A DNA stretch of 64,000 bases from Stenotrophomonas sp. SY1 (GTDB lineage: Bacteria > Pseudomonadota > Gammaproteobacteria > Xanthomonadales > Xanthomonadaceae). Under the pieces are notes generated by a model. It did no database searches. It saw only the letters and a list, made by a program, of their open reading frames with translations, and was not told the DNA's origin. Positions 51,852-62,431 of the stretch are shown piece by piece. Location of the stretch: assembly GCF_021202945.1 (NCBI RefSeq), contig NZ_JAJOYR010000001.1:2585543-2649542 (forward strand). The letters are read 5' to 3'. Position 1 is the first letter of the stretch. Every line of letters begins with the position of its first letter. The translations under genes were made by a program, and so were the position numbers.

Positions 51852-52792
51852 TCGGCCTTCTCCGTTTTCGGCTTGGCATACGCCTGCTCGCCCGCTTCTA
51901 CCGACATGTCCATGCGGTTCTCCGGTGGCGGCAGCGGACAGGTGGCAAACGGAGTGAACGCGCAGGGCGGGTTGTAGGCGCGATTGAAGTCGATCACCAC
52001 TTCGCTGCGGCCGTTGGGCGCGTCCATGTCGATGTAGCGCCCCGCCGAATAACTGCCGCGGCCATTGCTGCGGTCGGCAAAGATCACCTGCAGCGGACGC
52101 CCGGGTTCTCCCAATGCCTCCAGCCGCCAGGTGCGCCCATCGCGCTCGAACTCCACCGCGCCTGCGTTGGGCAGCTCAGTGGTCAGGCCGGTGATGTCGA
52201 CGATCGGCATCGTCTTGTTCGCATCGTGTGGCACGAAGCGTGCGGTGATCCGCCAGGACGGATCGGCCGGCCAGTAGGTCAGGTTGCCGAAGTTGACCCG
52301 TGCCGGCGCGTCGGCATGCTTGAGCCGCAACGCGTGGCGGGAGCCGCGCTTGATCAGGCTCAGCACGCCCTTGTCGTCATCGAAAGTGATCTTGGTGGGC
52401 TCGGCATCGTGGTCGCTGTAAAAGCGGACGCGCCCCTTCAGCGGCTGGCCATCCACCTTCAGGGCCACGCCCGGCTCGGGTGTGAACCAGACCGCGCCAT
52501 CCTTCTGCGTGACCATGCCCATGCGCGGCGGCCCCATTGCCAGGCGGATGCCGCTGGTGCTGCCACTACCGATGTAATGCGCTTTCAGTTCCAGCCAATG
52601 CAGGCCCATCAAGCTGGTCCAGCCGTCAGGCGCGAGCAGTTCGACCAGGCGCTGCTCGCGCCACAACTGGTTGTCCTGTGCAAATGCCGGGTCGACCACC
52701 GCCGCCGGCTTGCTGGCCTCGTCCTTGCCGGCGCAACCGGCGCCCAACAACGCGGCCAGCAACACCGCGCTCCCCCATGTTCTGTTCATCAA
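51848..52792 (-). CDS. DUF1684 lipoprotein
   Basis: 314 residues. Lipobox LLGAGC gives lipid attachment at Cys20 (Cys19 if the second ATG is used). The DUF1684 core has [23 protein letters not shown] near the start and [25 protein letters not shown] near the end. Family function unknown. Starts overlapping mutL by ATGA. Confidence 0.85.
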   Translation of the reverse strand: MMNRTWGSAVLLAALLGAGCAGKDEASKPAAVVDPAFAQDNQLWREQRLVELLAPDGWTSLMGLHWLELKAHYIGSGSTSGIRLAMGPPRMGMVTQKDGAVWFTPEPGVALKVDGQPLKGRVRFYSDHDAEPTKITFDDDKGVLSLIKRGSRHALRLKHADAPARVNFGNLTYWPADPSWRITARFVPHDANKTMPIVDITGLTTELPNAGAVEFERDGRTWRLEALGEPGRPLQVIFADRSNGRGSYSAGRYIDMDAPNGRSEVVIDFNRAYNPPCAFTPFATCPLPPPENRMDMSVEAGEQAYAKPKTEKAE

Positions 52793-54654
52793 CGCCCCCG
52801 CAGGAACCAGCGATCAATTTCGGCCAGAGAAAAGCGCGCCCAGGTCGGGCGGCCGTGGTTGCATTGCCCCGAGCGCTCGGTGATTTCCATGTCACGCAGC
52901 AGGGCATTCATTTCCGGAATGGTCAGCCGTCGGTTGGCGCGTACCGCGCCGTGGCAGGCCATGGTGGACAGCAGTTCGTCGCGGGCGCTGGCAATGCGCC
53001 GGCTCTGCCCGTGCTCGCGCAGATCGGTCAGCACGTCGCGCAGCAGCCCTTCCGGTTCGGCATTGGCCAGCAGCGCAGGAATGCTGCGCACATGCAGCGA
53101 GCCAGGACCGGAGCGGGTGAGCTCAAAGCCCAGCTCGGCCAACGTGGCCGCTTCCCGCTCGGCGGTATCGGCGTCGCGCTCGCCGACGGCCAGCGTGATC
53201 GGCACCAGCAGCGGTTGTGCATGCAGGCCGATGCCGTCGTGTGCGTTCTTCAGGCGTTCGTAACCGATACGCTCGTGCGCGGCGTGCATGTCCACCACGA
53301 TCAGCCCTTCGGCGTTCTCGGCCAGGATGTAGATGCCGTGCAACTGGGCGATGGCATACCCCAACGGTGGCACGCCGCTGTCGCTGGACGTCTGCGGCAA
53401 AGCCGGGCCGCCGCTCCCCATCGGCGCCTGCACGGCGCCTGGCGCGAGCGCCGAATACAACGCGGAATAAGCTGACGGCGCATCGGCCACCTGCAAGCCC
53501 AGCGGCGACTGCCGCGCCTGCCAGTTGCCGCTACCGCCACTACCCGCACTGCCAGGCGGGCGGCCCAGCACGTAACCGCCGCCTGCATAACCGGCTGTCG
53601 GCGGCGACTGCGCGGCCACATCGGCCGGATGCGTCACGCCAGCGGCAGGCGCCATGCCGGCACGGGTTTCGGCCAGCGCATCCTTGAGCGTGCGGTAAAC
53701 GAAATCGTGGATCAGCCGCGCATCGCGGAAGCGCACCTCGTGTTTGGCCGGGTGCACGTTTACATCCACCCGGGTCGGGTCCAGCTCGAGGAACAGCACA
53801 TAAGCCGGATGGCGGCCGTGGAACAGCACATCGCCGTAACCCATTTTCACCGCGTGGCTGATGCTGCGGTCGCGCACCGAGCGGCCATTGACGTAGAGAT
53901 ACTGCTGGTCGGTGCTGGCGCGCGAATACTGCGGCTGGGCAATCCAGCCGTGCAGGCGCAGGCCGGCGGCGCTGTGATCCACGCGCAGCGCCTGACGCGC
54001 GAAATCCTCGCCGAGGGTTTCACCCAGCCGTGCGTCGGAATACAGATCGCCCGGCTTGTAACGCCGAGACGCCTTGCCGTTGTGCGAAACCCGCAGTTCC
54101 ACATCGGGCCGCGCGAGTGCGAGCGAGCGCAGCCATTCTTCGATATGCCCCAGCTCGGTACGCTCGGCACGCAGGAACTTGCGCCGCGCCGGCACGTTGT
54201 AGAACAGCTCGCGCACTTCCACCGTGGTGCCGGGCGCATGCGCGCGCGGCGTCACTTCGCCGAGCTTACCGCCTTCGATCTGCAATGCCGCGCCGTGCTC
54301 GTCGTCATTGCGGCGCGAGGCCAGGGTGAAGCGGCTGACCGAGGCGATCGAAGGCAGGGCTTCACCACGGAAGCCGAGGGTCGCCACCGACTCCAGGTCG
54401 TCGAGGCTTGCGATCTTGCTGGTGGCGTGCCGCGACACCGCCAGCGGCAGCTGTTCGGCGGCGATGCCACCGCCGTTGTCGCGGATGCGGATCAGGCGCA
54501 CGCCGCCTTCTTCAAGGTCGATGTCCACGCGTGTGGCACCGGCGTCGAGCGCGTTCTCAACCAGCTCCTTGACCACCGAGGCCGGGCGTTCGACCACTTC
54601 GCCTGCGGCGATCTGGTTGATCAGGATCTCCGGCAGCGGGCGAATCGTATTCAT
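52789..54654 (-). CDS. mutL: DNA mismatch repair protein MutL
   Basis: 621 residues. GHKL ATPase at the start ([37 protein letters not shown]), a Gly/Pro-rich linker, and a C-terminal dimerisation domain containing [12 protein letters not shown] (455-466). This is the DxHA(x2)E(x4)E endonuclease motif found in MutL of species without MutH and absent in E. coli; the companion CNHGRP is also there. The nick-making function is therefore probably in MutL itself. It heads mutL-DUF1684-TraB and follows the amidase gene. Confidence 0.96.
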   Translation of the reverse strand: MNTIRPLPEILINQIAAGEVVERPASVVKELVENALDAGATRVDIDLEEGGVRLIRIRDNGGGIAAEQLPLAVSRHATSKIASLDDLESVATLGFRGEALPSIASVSRFTLASRRNDDEHGAALQIEGGKLGEVTPRAHAPGTTVEVRELFYNVPARRKFLRAERTELGHIEEWLRSLALARPDVELRVSHNGKASRRYKPGDLYSDARLGETLGEDFARQALRVDHSAAGLRLHGWIAQPQYSRASTDQQYLYVNGRSVRDRSISHAVKMGYGDVLFHGRHPAYVLFLELDPTRVDVNVHPAKHEVRFRDARLIHDFVYRTLKDALAETRAGMAPAAGVTHPADVAAQSPPTAGYAGGGYVLGRPPGSAGSGGSGNWQARQSPLGLQVADAPSAYSALYSALAPGAVQAPMGSGGPALPQTSSDSGVPPLGYAIAQLHGIYILAENAEGLIVVDMHAAHERIGYERLKNAHDGIGLHAQPLLVPITLAVGERDADTAEREAATLAELGFELTRSGPGSLHVRSIPALLANAEPEGLLRDVLTDLREHGQSRRIASARDELLSTMACHGAVRANRRLTIPEMNALLRDMEITERSGQCNHGRPTWARFSLAEIDRWFLRGR

Positions 54655-54879
54655 GCCACTGCCCCGGCAAAAACCGACAACGCGGCGCGGCGGGAAGCAG
54701 AGCGGGAGAAGGGAATCAGGTGAAAGTCATGCATCGGCAGATGATAGCCGAGCATGCGGACCTGGCCGCATCAGACAGGCGCACAAAGCGTTCTGCATCA
54801 CAACCAGGGACTGCACAACTCGCCTGCCGGGAAACCTGCCATCGTGCTGACGGGCAATCAGCCCGTCGTATTGGGCGGC

Positions 54880-56493
54880 TTACTTGCTGCCGCCGGCCAC
54901 GGTGCCGGCAGCGGCGTCCATCTCGGCCTGGGCGCGGGCGGCAAACAGCGTACCCGGCGGCGGCTGACGACTGAAGAAGGTGTGCACGCCATCCAGCACG
55001 GCACCGGCGATACGACGCTGGTAAGCCGGGTCGATCAGGCGACGCTCTTCGTCCGGATTGGAGATGAACGCGGTTTCCACCAGCATGGCCGGCATGTCCG
55101 AGGTGCGCAGCACCGCGAAGTTGGCGCGTTCCAGGTTTGGCTTGTGGTTGTTGCCAATGCGCTTCAGGCCGCCGAGCACGTGGCTGGCTGCGTCTTCGGA
55201 AGCCTTCATGTAGCCGCTCTGGGCCAAGTCCAGCAGCACATTGGCCAGGGTGCCTTCGGTGCGGTTGAGGCTGACGCCACCAATCAGGTCGGCCGCGTTT
55301 TCCTTGTCCGCCAGCCAGCGCGCACGCTGCGACGAGGCCCCCTTGGTCGACAGCACGTAGACCGACGAGCCGGTCGCCGAGCGGTTCTCGGCGGCATCGG
55401 CGTGGATCGAAATGAAGATGTCGGCCTTGGCCGCACGCGCACGCTGCGCACGCATCGGCAGCGGGATGAACACGTCGGTATCGCGGGTCAGGTAGGCGCG
55501 CAGACCCGGCGTGGCGTTGACCTGCCGCGCCAGTTCACGTGCGACGGCCAGGGTCACGTCCTTCTCGCGCTTGCCGGTCGGGCCAATGGCACCCGGATCC
55601 TGACCGCCATGGCCGGGATCGATCGCCACCACAAGGGTGCGCATTCCCGCTTGCATGCGAACGCGTGACGCATCGCTGGGCATCACCGGGCGCGGCGCTT
55701 CGGGGGTAACGGCAGGCGCCGGTGCGACAGCAACGGGCGCGACCGCAGCCTGGGTCACGCGGGTACCCGCCGTCTGCACCTGCGATGCCGGCGCTGCACC
55801 TGTGGCCGATTGACCATTGAGGATCGCGGCCGGCGACGGCTGTGATGCCGCCACCTGCACGGATGCGCCGGCAACCGGAACACTGGCGACCGGTGCGGGG
55901 GTCTGAACAGCTGGAGTGACCGGTGCGGGCGGTGGCGTTGCAGCCTGGCGGCTGACCGCCGCAGTCAACGCGGCGGTTGCGCGGGCGGCCTCGGCGCGTG
56001 CTTCTGCACCACTCTGGACCGGAGCAGTCGGCGCCGGCGCGACCTGCGCAGCGGGCGGCGTGCTGGCAGCAACCGTGGCCGGCGCGGATACCGGGCCTTC
56101 ACCCGGCCACTGGATCGACAAGGTGGACTGGGCGCCCTGCCCCTGCATCTGCGGCTTGAACGGGGCAACGGTTTCGGCCAGATCGAACACCACGCGGAAG
56201 GTGCCCGGCGTCGGATTGCCGGTACGCACGGCCGTCACCACACCTGCCGGAGCCGGCAGCTTGAGGCCGCGCACCGCGGTTGAATCGGGGAAATCAACGA
56301 CCAGCCGGTTTGGACCAGCCAGGCTCAGGGTCTTGTAGCTGCCACCACCGGCCAGTTGGATCTCGGCGCGGGTGCCGGTGGCACCGCTGTGCAGCGCGAC
56401 GCCGCGAACCTCACCTGCCGACGCACAGGCGCTGGCGAGGCAGAGCCCGGCGAGGACAACAGTCAATGCTGGCAGGCGGTTTGCCGTAGTCAT
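54880..56493 (-). CDS. amiB: N-acetylmuramoyl-L-alanine amidase with AMIN domain
   Basis: 537 residues. Signal peptide to about residue 27, AMIN domain (30-130) that targets septal peptidoglycan, a long Ala/Pro/Val linker (about 145-270) and a zinc amidase_3 domain (290-520) with DPGHGGQDPGA, IHADA and VETAFISN carrying the metal ligands and catalytic Glu. It cuts the amide between muramic acid and the peptide stem for daughter-cell separation. Position between tsaE and mutL marks it as the AmiB orthologue of E. coli; by sequence alone AmiC is equally close. Confidence 0.93.
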   Translation of the reverse strand: MTTANRLPALTVVLAGLCLASACASAGEVRGVALHSGATGTRAEIQLAGGGSYKTLSLAGPNRLVVDFPDSTAVRGLKLPAPAGVVTAVRTGNPTPGTFRVVFDLAETVAPFKPQMQGQGAQSTLSIQWPGEGPVSAPATVAASTPPAAQVAPAPTAPVQSGAEARAEAARATAALTAAVSRQAATPPPAPVTPAVQTPAPVASVPVAGASVQVAASQPSPAAILNGQSATGAAPASQVQTAGTRVTQAAVAPVAVAPAPAVTPEAPRPVMPSDASRVRMQAGMRTLVVAIDPGHGGQDPGAIGPTGKREKDVTLAVARELARQVNATPGLRAYLTRDTDVFIPLPMRAQRARAAKADIFISIHADAAENRSATGSSVYVLSTKGASSQRARWLADKENAADLIGGVSLNRTEGTLANVLLDLAQSGYMKASEDAASHVLGGLKRIGNNHKPNLERANFAVLRTSDMPAMLVETAFISNPDEERRLIDPAYQRRIAGAVLDGVHTFFSRQPPPGTLFAARAQAEMDAAAGTVAGGSK

Positions 56494-56573
56494 GGGCGGA
56501 TTCAATCACCGGAATTTGGTAATTGCAACATGTTTTCCCTTAATAATCCGCAACCTGCCACACCTTCCTGTGA

Positions 56574-57062
56574 TCAGGGCGTAAAAAACGGCTGCAAGTG
56601 AGCCATTTGACCCAGCCGTTGCAGCCAGGCTTCGCCCTTCACGCTACGGGCCTGAAGGCGTGCTCGGCGGCCATATCCATCAATCTCCAGCGCCACCACC
56701 AGGTCCACTGGCGGCAGCCCACCAACGCCCCGCTCCGGCCATTCGACCAGCCAGAGATCGGCACTGGCCTCATCCAGCCCGAGGAAATCCAGCTCACCGG
56801 CATCACCGATGCGGTACAGATCCAGATGCCAGGCTTCGCCGTCGGCCAGCGGGTAGCGCTCGATCAGCGTGTAGGTCGGGCTGCGGATCGAGCCCTGCAC
56901 GCCCAACGCACGCAGCAATGCCCGCGCCAATGTGGATTTGCCGGCGCCAAGGTCGCCCTGCAGGTGGACTACCGCTTGCGCGGGGCGGGTCTGGGCCAGA
57001 GCCTGGCCAAGCAGGTCGGTGCTTTCGGCCTCGGGGAGCAACAGTTCGATCATGGTCGTCAT
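56574..57062 (-). CDS. tsaE: tRNA threonylcarbamoyladenosine biosynthesis ATPase TsaE
   Basis: 162 residues. Walker A GDLGAGKSTLARALLRALG and the HLDLYRIGDAGELDFLGLDE segment identify TsaE, an ATPase that works with TsaB and TsaD in making t6A on tRNAs that read ANN codons. The start shares one base with the nnr stop. A second in-frame ATG three codons later would also suit. Confidence 0.94.
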   Translation of the reverse strand: MTTMIELLLPEAESTDLLGQALAQTRPAQAVVHLQGDLGAGKSTLARALLRALGVQGSIRSPTYTLIERYPLADGEAWHLDLYRIGDAGELDFLGLDEASADLWLVEWPERGVGGLPPVDLVVALEIDGYGRRARLQARSVKGEAWLQRLGQMAHLQPFFTP

Positions 57063-58534
57063 TATGGATTGGCCAGCGCACGCAGGTGCGGCAGCAGATC
57101 GCGCGGCAGCAGACCACGCTCGCCTTCAAGGGCCGCGACATCACCGGCCAGGCCATGCAGCAGGGCGCCGGTGCTGGCGGCATCAAACAACGAAAGCCCC
57201 TGCGCGACCAGCGCGGCAATGATGCCGGTGAGCAGGTCGCCCATGCCGCCGACGGCCATGCCGGGATTGCCGGCCGCCACCACGCGGGGCAACTGACCGG
57301 GCGCGGCGACGATGCTGCCTGCGCCCTTGAGCACCACCACCGAGGCGTAGCGCCTGGACAGCGCCTGCGCGGCGGCAAAACGGTCACGCTGGATGCTTGC
57401 CGTGTCGGTGTCGAGCAGGCGCGCGGCTTCGCCGGGATGCGGCGTTAGGATGCAGCGGGTCAACGGTTGCGGATCGGCGGCCAGCAGGTTCAACGCATCG
57501 GCATCGATCACCAGCGGCTTGCCGCAGGCCAGCGCCGCCGTCCACAGCGCGCGCGCCCAATCGTCCTGGCCCAGGCCCGGACCCAGCGCCACAACGTCGG
57601 CCCGCGCCGACAGCAACGTCAACGCCCTGCCGTCCTCGACCACGTGCGCCATTGCCTCTGGGCAGCGCGCCAACAGCGGCGGCACGTGTTCGGCATGCGT
57701 GGCCACGCTGACCAGACCGGCACCGGCACGCAACGCCGCCTCGGTGGCTAGCATCACCGCGCCCGCACTGCCGTGATTGCCGCCCACGCACAGCACGTGA
57801 CCAGATTCGCCCTTGTGGGTGTTCAGCCGTCGCCTGGGCAACTGCCGGGCCAGCACCGGCTTGAGCCAGCGCACGGCACAAGCAGACACGCCTTCGAATG
57901 CCGCCGAAGGAACGTCCAGTTCGGCCAACAGGCGCTGGCGGGCGTACTCCAACGCAGCGCCGGTATGCAGGCCACGATGCGGCACGATGAACTGCAGCAC
58001 GCTGTCGGCGTGGACCGCGATGCCGGGGACATCACCACTTGCAGCGTCCACACCACTGGGCACGTCCAGCGCGAACACCGGCGCGGCGGCCGCATTCATC
58101 GCCTTGATCAACTCGGCTTCGGCATCGGCCGGCGCGCGCGTCAGGCCGATGCCGAACAGCGCATCAACGATCAGATCGGCCTGTTGCAGGCTGTCGACGT
58201 GCAGTTCGACGTGGCCGCCGATGGCCACGTATTCGGTGCAGGCACGTTGGGCGGAAGACGTGCGCGGCGCGGCATCAGGCAGGTGCAATACGCCCACCTC
58301 ACGACCGGATTGCCGGGCCAGCCGCGCCAGCACGTAGCCGTCGCCGCCGTTGTTGCCCGGCCCGCATACCACGACGATGCGCCGCGCCTGCGGCCAGTAC
58401 TGCAGCGCGCATTGCCACGCTGCCTGTCCGGCGCGCTGCATCAGCAGGTAGCCGTCATCGCCCAGCACGGCGCTGGCCTGGGCATCGATGCGCCGGGCGG
58501 CTTCGGTATCGAACAGGACGGCGGGCTCTGACAT
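57062..58534 (-). CDS. nnr: bifunctional NAD(P)H-hydrate repair enzyme
   Basis: 490 residues, both domains present. N-terminal epimerase (YjeF_N, with VVCGPGNNGGDGYVLARLA) and C-terminal ADP-dependent dehydratase (THKGESGHVLCVGGNHGSAGA, AAGNPGMAVGGMGDLLTGII). It repairs NADHX and NADPHX. The ATG at 58534 gives the usual start; it is divergent from queG by 23 bases. First gene of nnr-tsaE-amiB-mutL. Confidence 0.95.
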   Translation of the reverse strand: MSEPAVLFDTEAARRIDAQASAVLGDDGYLLMQRAGQAAWQCALQYWPQARRIVVVCGPGNNGGDGYVLARLARQSGREVGVLHLPDAAPRTSSAQRACTEYVAIGGHVELHVDSLQQADLIVDALFGIGLTRAPADAEAELIKAMNAAAAPVFALDVPSGVDAASGDVPGIAVHADSVLQFIVPHRGLHTGAALEYARQRLLAELDVPSAAFEGVSACAVRWLKPVLARQLPRRRLNTHKGESGHVLCVGGNHGSAGAVMLATEAALRAGAGLVSVATHAEHVPPLLARCPEAMAHVVEDGRALTLLSARADVVALGPGLGQDDWARALWTAALACGKPLVIDADALNLLAADPQPLTRCILTPHPGEAARLLDTDTASIQRDRFAAAQALSRRYASVVVLKGAGSIVAAPGQLPRVVAAGNPGMAVGGMGDLLTGIIAALVAQGLSLFDAASTGALLHGLAGDVAALEGERGLLPRDLLPHLRALANP

Positions 58535-58557
58535 GCCCACGATTCTATACTTGCGCC

Positions 58558-59670
58558 ATGTCACAAGCCGTCTCCACCGCCAATCCGGCGCAGCTGTCGC
58601 TGCGCATCCGCCAGCTCGCGCATGAAGCCGGTTTCCAGCGCTGCGGGGTCAGCGGCATCGAGCTAGGCCAGGACGAAGCCCATCTGGCCGACTGGCTGGG
58701 CAAGGGCCTGTACGGAACGATGGAATGGATGGCGCGGCACGGCAGCCTACGCGCGCGCCCGCAGGAGCTACTGCCGGGCACGTTGCGGGTGATTTCGGTG
58801 GGGCTGGACTACGGCCACAAGGACGATGCCGAAGCCTGGGAGACCTTGAACGATGCCGACCGCGCCTACGTGGCCCGCTACGCGCTGGGCCGCGACTACC
58901 ACAAGCTGATGCGCAACCGCTTGCAGAAGCTGGCTGAGCGCATCGCCAGCGAGATCGGCCCGTTCGGCTACCGCGTCTTCGTCGATTCGGCGCCAGTGCT
59001 GGAGCGCGCGCTCGCCCGCAATGCCGGGCTGGGCTGGATCGGCAAGCACACCTGCCTGATCGACCGCGATGGCGGCTCGTGGTTCTTCCTCGGCGAGATC
59101 TACGTCGATTTGCCGCTGCCGGTGGACGCCCCGGCCAGCGCGCATTGCGGTACCTGCACACGCTGTATCGATGTCTGCCCGACCGCCGCCATCATCGCGC
59201 CGCATCGGCTGGATGCACGCCGCTGCATTTCCTATCTGACCATCGAGCACGACGGCGCTATCCCGCTGGAGATGCGCCCGCTGATGGGCAACCGCATCTA
59301 CGGTTGCGACGACTGCCAACTGGTGTGCCCCTGGAACAAGTTCGCCAAGCGCACCGACGAGCCGGATTTCCGCGCGCGCAACAACCTGGACACGGCCACG
59401 CTGCCGGAACTGTTCGCCTGGGAAGAAGAGGAGTTCCTGCGCCGCACCGAAGGCAGCCCCATTCGCCGCAGTGGCCACGAGCGCTGGCTGCGCAACATCG
59501 CCGTGGCGCTGGGCAATGCGGCGCCATCGCAAAGCGCACGCACCGCGCTTGAACAGCGCATCGACCACCCTTCGGAACTGGTGCGCGAGCACGTGCGTTG
59601 GGGGTTGGAGCGGCACGATGGTGCCATCGCGAATGGGAATTCGGCGCTGGGAATCACGGTTTTGCCGTGA
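58558..59670 (+). CDS. queG: epoxyqueuosine reductase
   Basis: 370 residues. Cobalamin-binding N-terminal half (GLGWIGKHTCLI) and two 4Fe-4S clusters with CGTCTRCIDVCP starting at Cys197 and CDDCQLVCPWN, plus Cys in RRCISYLTIEHDG. HEAT-like repeat at the C-terminus (HPSELVREHVRWGLE). Last step of queuosine synthesis. Paired in function with GluQ in the same window. Confidence 0.95.
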   Translation: MSQAVSTANPAQLSLRIRQLAHEAGFQRCGVSGIELGQDEAHLADWLGKGLYGTMEWMARHGSLRARPQELLPGTLRVISVGLDYGHKDDAEAWETLNDADRAYVARYALGRDYHKLMRNRLQKLAERIASEIGPFGYRVFVDSAPVLERALARNAGLGWIGKHTCLIDRDGGSWFFLGEIYVDLPLPVDAPASAHCGTCTRCIDVCPTAAIIAPHRLDARRCISYLTIEHDGAIPLEMRPLMGNRIYGCDDCQLVCPWNKFAKRTDEPDFRARNNLDTATLPELFAWEEEEFLRRTEGSPIRRSGHERWLRNIAVALGNAAPSQSARTALEQRIDHPSELVREHVRWGLERHDGAIANGNSALGITVLP

Positions 59671-59855
59671 TTGGAAATTCCTGACTGGCGGCGGCATCGC
59701 CTGTACACCACTGCAACGCCGGAGATCAGGAGCCGACGCCTCGACACCCGAAGCGCATGACCCTGCGTTGCGCCGAAGCCAGTACCATCCCCTGAAGATC
59801 AGCGCTGGCACCGACGTGTCGCTACTGATCCCGCCCCCAATCCGCACCCCAGAAC

Positions 59856-61217
59856 ATGCCCACCCAGAACGACGAAATCCTCACCCCGGCCCAGCTCAAC
59901 ACGCTGGCGCGCGACCTGCTGGAAAGCACGTTTCCGCTGGTGTGGGTGGAAGGTGAACTGGGTAACGTCAGCCGCCCGGCATCCGGCCACCTGTACTTCA
60001 CGCTGAAGGATGCGCGGGCGCAGGTGCGTGCCGCAATGTTCCGGCCCAAGAGCCAATGGCTGAAGTTCGTCCCGCGCGAAGGCCTGCGCGTGCTGGTGCG
60101 TGGCCGCCTGACCTTGTACGAAGCCCGCGGCGACTACCAGCTGATCCTGGACCACATGGAAGAAGCCGGCGAAGGCGCATTGCGCCGCGCCTTTGATGAA
60201 CTCAAGGCACGCCTGGAAGCCGAGGGCCTGTTCGACCCTGCGCGCAAGCGCCCGCTGCCTGCGCACGTGCGCAGGCTGGCGCTGATCACCTCACCCAGCG
60301 GCGCAGCGGTACGCGACGTGCTGAGCGTGCTGGCGCGGCGTTTCCCGCTGTTGGAGGTGGAACTGCTGCCCTCGCTGGTACAGGGCGAAACCGCCGCGGC
60401 GCAGATCACCTCGTTGCTGCGCCAGGCCGATGCCAGTGGCCGTTACGACGTGATCCTGCTGACCCGCGGCGGTGGTTCGCTGGAAGATCTGTGGGCGTTC
60501 AACGACGAGCAGTTGGCCCGCGCGATTGCTGCCAGCAACACACCGGTGGTGTCGGCGGTGGGCCATGAAACCGACTTCAGCCTGTCCGACTTCGCCGCCG
60601 ACCTGCGCGCACCCACGCCTTCGGTTGCGGCGGAACTGCTGGTGCCGGATCAACGCGATCTGTCCATCCGTCTGCGTCGCCTGCAACAGCGCCTGGCGCA
60701 ACTGCAGGTGCATGCCTTGAGCCAGGCGATGCAGCGCGCGGACCGTGCCGCCTTGCGCCTGCAAGCACAAGGCCCGCAGGCCCGGTTGAACCTGCTGCGC
60801 CACCGGCAGGAAGCCGCGCTTGCCCGACTGCACGCCAACTGGCGGCAGGTGCAGGAACGTCGCCGTGCGAAGTTGGCACACGCCGCAGCGGTACTGCGCG
60901 GTGCACAGCCGCAACGCCAGCTCGCCGTATTGAGGGAGCGCCTTGCAGCCACGGCGCCGCGTGCGCAGGCCGCAATCAGCCGCCAATTGCAACGCGATGC
61001 ACTGCGCCTGCGTGGCATCGCCCGCTCACTGGAAGCGGTAAGTCCGCTGGCGACGGTAGCGCGTGGTTACTCGATCCTAACCCGCATCGATGACGGTGCG
61101 CTGGTGCGCTCCAGCACGCAGGCGCAGCCGGGCGATCGGTTGCAGGCGCGTCTGGCCGAAGGCACGTTGCAGGTCCGGGTGGAAAGTGTTGCCGGCAAGG
61201 ACGAGGCCGGAGCGTAA
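59856..61217 (+). CDS. xseA: exodeoxyribonuclease VII large subunit
   Basis: 453 residues. N-terminal OB fold ([21 protein letters not shown]), exonuclease catalytic region with [14 protein letters not shown] and [18 protein letters not shown] and SAVGHETDF, and the C-terminal helical region with many Arg/Gln that binds the small subunit XseB. Degrades single-stranded DNA to oligomers. The 185 bases upstream hold its promoter. Confidence 0.95.
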   Translation: MPTQNDEILTPAQLNTLARDLLESTFPLVWVEGELGNVSRPASGHLYFTLKDARAQVRAAMFRPKSQWLKFVPREGLRVLVRGRLTLYEARGDYQLILDHMEEAGEGALRRAFDELKARLEAEGLFDPARKRPLPAHVRRLALITSPSGAAVRDVLSVLARRFPLLEVELLPSLVQGETAAAQITSLLRQADASGRYDVILLTRGGGSLEDLWAFNDEQLARAIAASNTPVVSAVGHETDFSLSDFAADLRAPTPSVAAELLVPDQRDLSIRLRRLQQRLAQLQVHALSQAMQRADRAALRLQAQGPQARLNLLRHRQEAALARLHANWRQVQERRRAKLAHAAAVLRGAQPQRQLAVLRERLAATAPRAQAAISRQLQRDALRLRGIARSLEAVSPLATVARGYSILTRIDDGALVRSSTQAQPGDRLQARLAEGTLQVRVESVAGKDEAGA

Positions 61218-61269
61218 GCAGCGCGGTTTTTCGGCCCGTTGCGGTTGCGGACACCCTGCGGGCTGACGC

Positions 61270-61433
61270 ATTCGCGACTGAAGCCGCTCCTATGCGTACG
61301 CAGACACCACGCGTTCCGTAAGGGGCGATTCAAACCGCCAAACTGGAAGTGCTCCAGCCAACGGCAGCGCATGCGATTGCAGCGCAACGGGTGACGCCTG
61401 CATCACCAGCTTCGCGGCTGAAGCCGCTCCTAC
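61270..61433. repeat. GTAG-type elements after xseA
   Basis: The minus-oriented element 61409-61433 is intact (ends GCTCCTAC, 25 bases). At 61270-61293 a related sequence has lost its GTAG head (CTCCTATG). Both contain the GGCTGAAGCCGCTCCTA-type core found at 36.5 and 50.8 kb. They fill the convergent gap before the M48 gene. Confidence 0.75.
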
Positions 61434-61450
61434 AAGAGCGGCGTCTGCGG

Positions 61451-62365
61451 TTACAGGCTGGCCGCGCCTTGCGTGCAGAATTTCTGACGGTACTCCATCG
61501 CCTTGGGCATCAGCGCCTGCAGGTTCTGGATGCGGGTGCCGGGATTGGGATGCGTCGATGAGAACTCCGGCGGCGCCTCGCCACCACTGGCCTGGCTCAT
61601 GCGCTGCCACAGCGGCACGGCTTCTTCGGGGTTGAAGCAGGCCGCCGCGGCCAACATCAGCCCCACTTCGTCGGCCTGGGTTTCGTGCGAACGCGCGTAC
61701 GGCAGCAGATAACCGTAACCCATGGCCGACATCATCATCTGTTGCTGCTGTGCGTCCAGGCCACCTGCGGCACCGGCCATCTGGCCGATCTGGGTCAGCT
61801 TCTGCTGGGCCATGCGCTGCGCGCCATGGCGCAACAGTGCATGGGCGATCTCATGCCCCATCACCACTGCCACCGCATCGGCGTTCTGCGCTACCGGGAT
61901 CAACCCGGTGTAGACGGCCATCTTGCCGCCGGGCAGGCAGAACGCATTGGCCTGATCGGACTGGATGACATTGACCTCCCAGTCGAAATCGCGGGAGAAG
62001 TGCTGCGGCTGCATGCCGTGTTCCTGCGCCAGCGCGGTCTCCACCACATCCACCTTGGCGATCAGGCGGCTGGCGATTTCACGCACCTGCCTGGAAATCT
62101 GCGCATTGGGGTCCAGCGGACGCTCCTGCGACAGGATCTCCTGGTAGGCCTGCAAGCCCAGCGCCTTTTCCTCATTGGCATCCAGCGCACTGTCGATCAG
62201 CACTTTCTCGCCGGTGTACGGGTCCACCGAACGATTGCCGAAGTAGTAGCAGCCACCGTAGATGGCAAAGCCCAGCAGGATCAGCCAACGCACATTGCCG
62301 AACAGGCCGCCGCCGCGGCGCGTGCGCCCGCCCGTGTTCTGGTTGCCGAAAGGATCTTGTCGCAT
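61451..62365 (-). CDS. membrane-anchored M48 zinc metalloprotease (LoiP/YcaL-like)
   Basis: 304 residues. One membrane helix at about 25-42 in place of a lipoprotein signal, then the M48C domain with HEIAHALLRHG (HEXXH at 171-175) and the third metal ligand in SHETQADEVGLMLAA. Placed in the periplasm, it likely degrades misfolded outer-membrane or periplasmic proteins. Nothing else in the sequence reveals a substrate. It follows the FGE-fold gene on the same strand, 66 bases away. Confidence 0.85.
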   Translation of the reverse strand: MRQDPFGNQNTGGRTRRGGGLFGNVRWLILLGFAIYGGCYYFGNRSVDPYTGEKVLIDSALDANEEKALGLQAYQEILSQERPLDPNAQISRQVREIASRLIAKVDVVETALAQEHGMQPQHFSRDFDWEVNVIQSDQANAFCLPGGKMAVYTGLIPVAQNADAVAVVMGHEIAHALLRHGAQRMAQQKLTQIGQMAGAAGGLDAQQQQMMMSAMGYGYLLPYARSHETQADEVGLMLAAAACFNPEEAVPLWQRMSQASGGEAPPEFSSTHPNPGTRIQNLQALMPKAMEYRQKFCTQGAASL

Positions 62366-62431
62366 GCCGAGCTTCCGTCAGGGCCGGTCTGGCCGTGGGC
62401 GATGGTAGCGCGCCACAGGCGCACGGCAACG

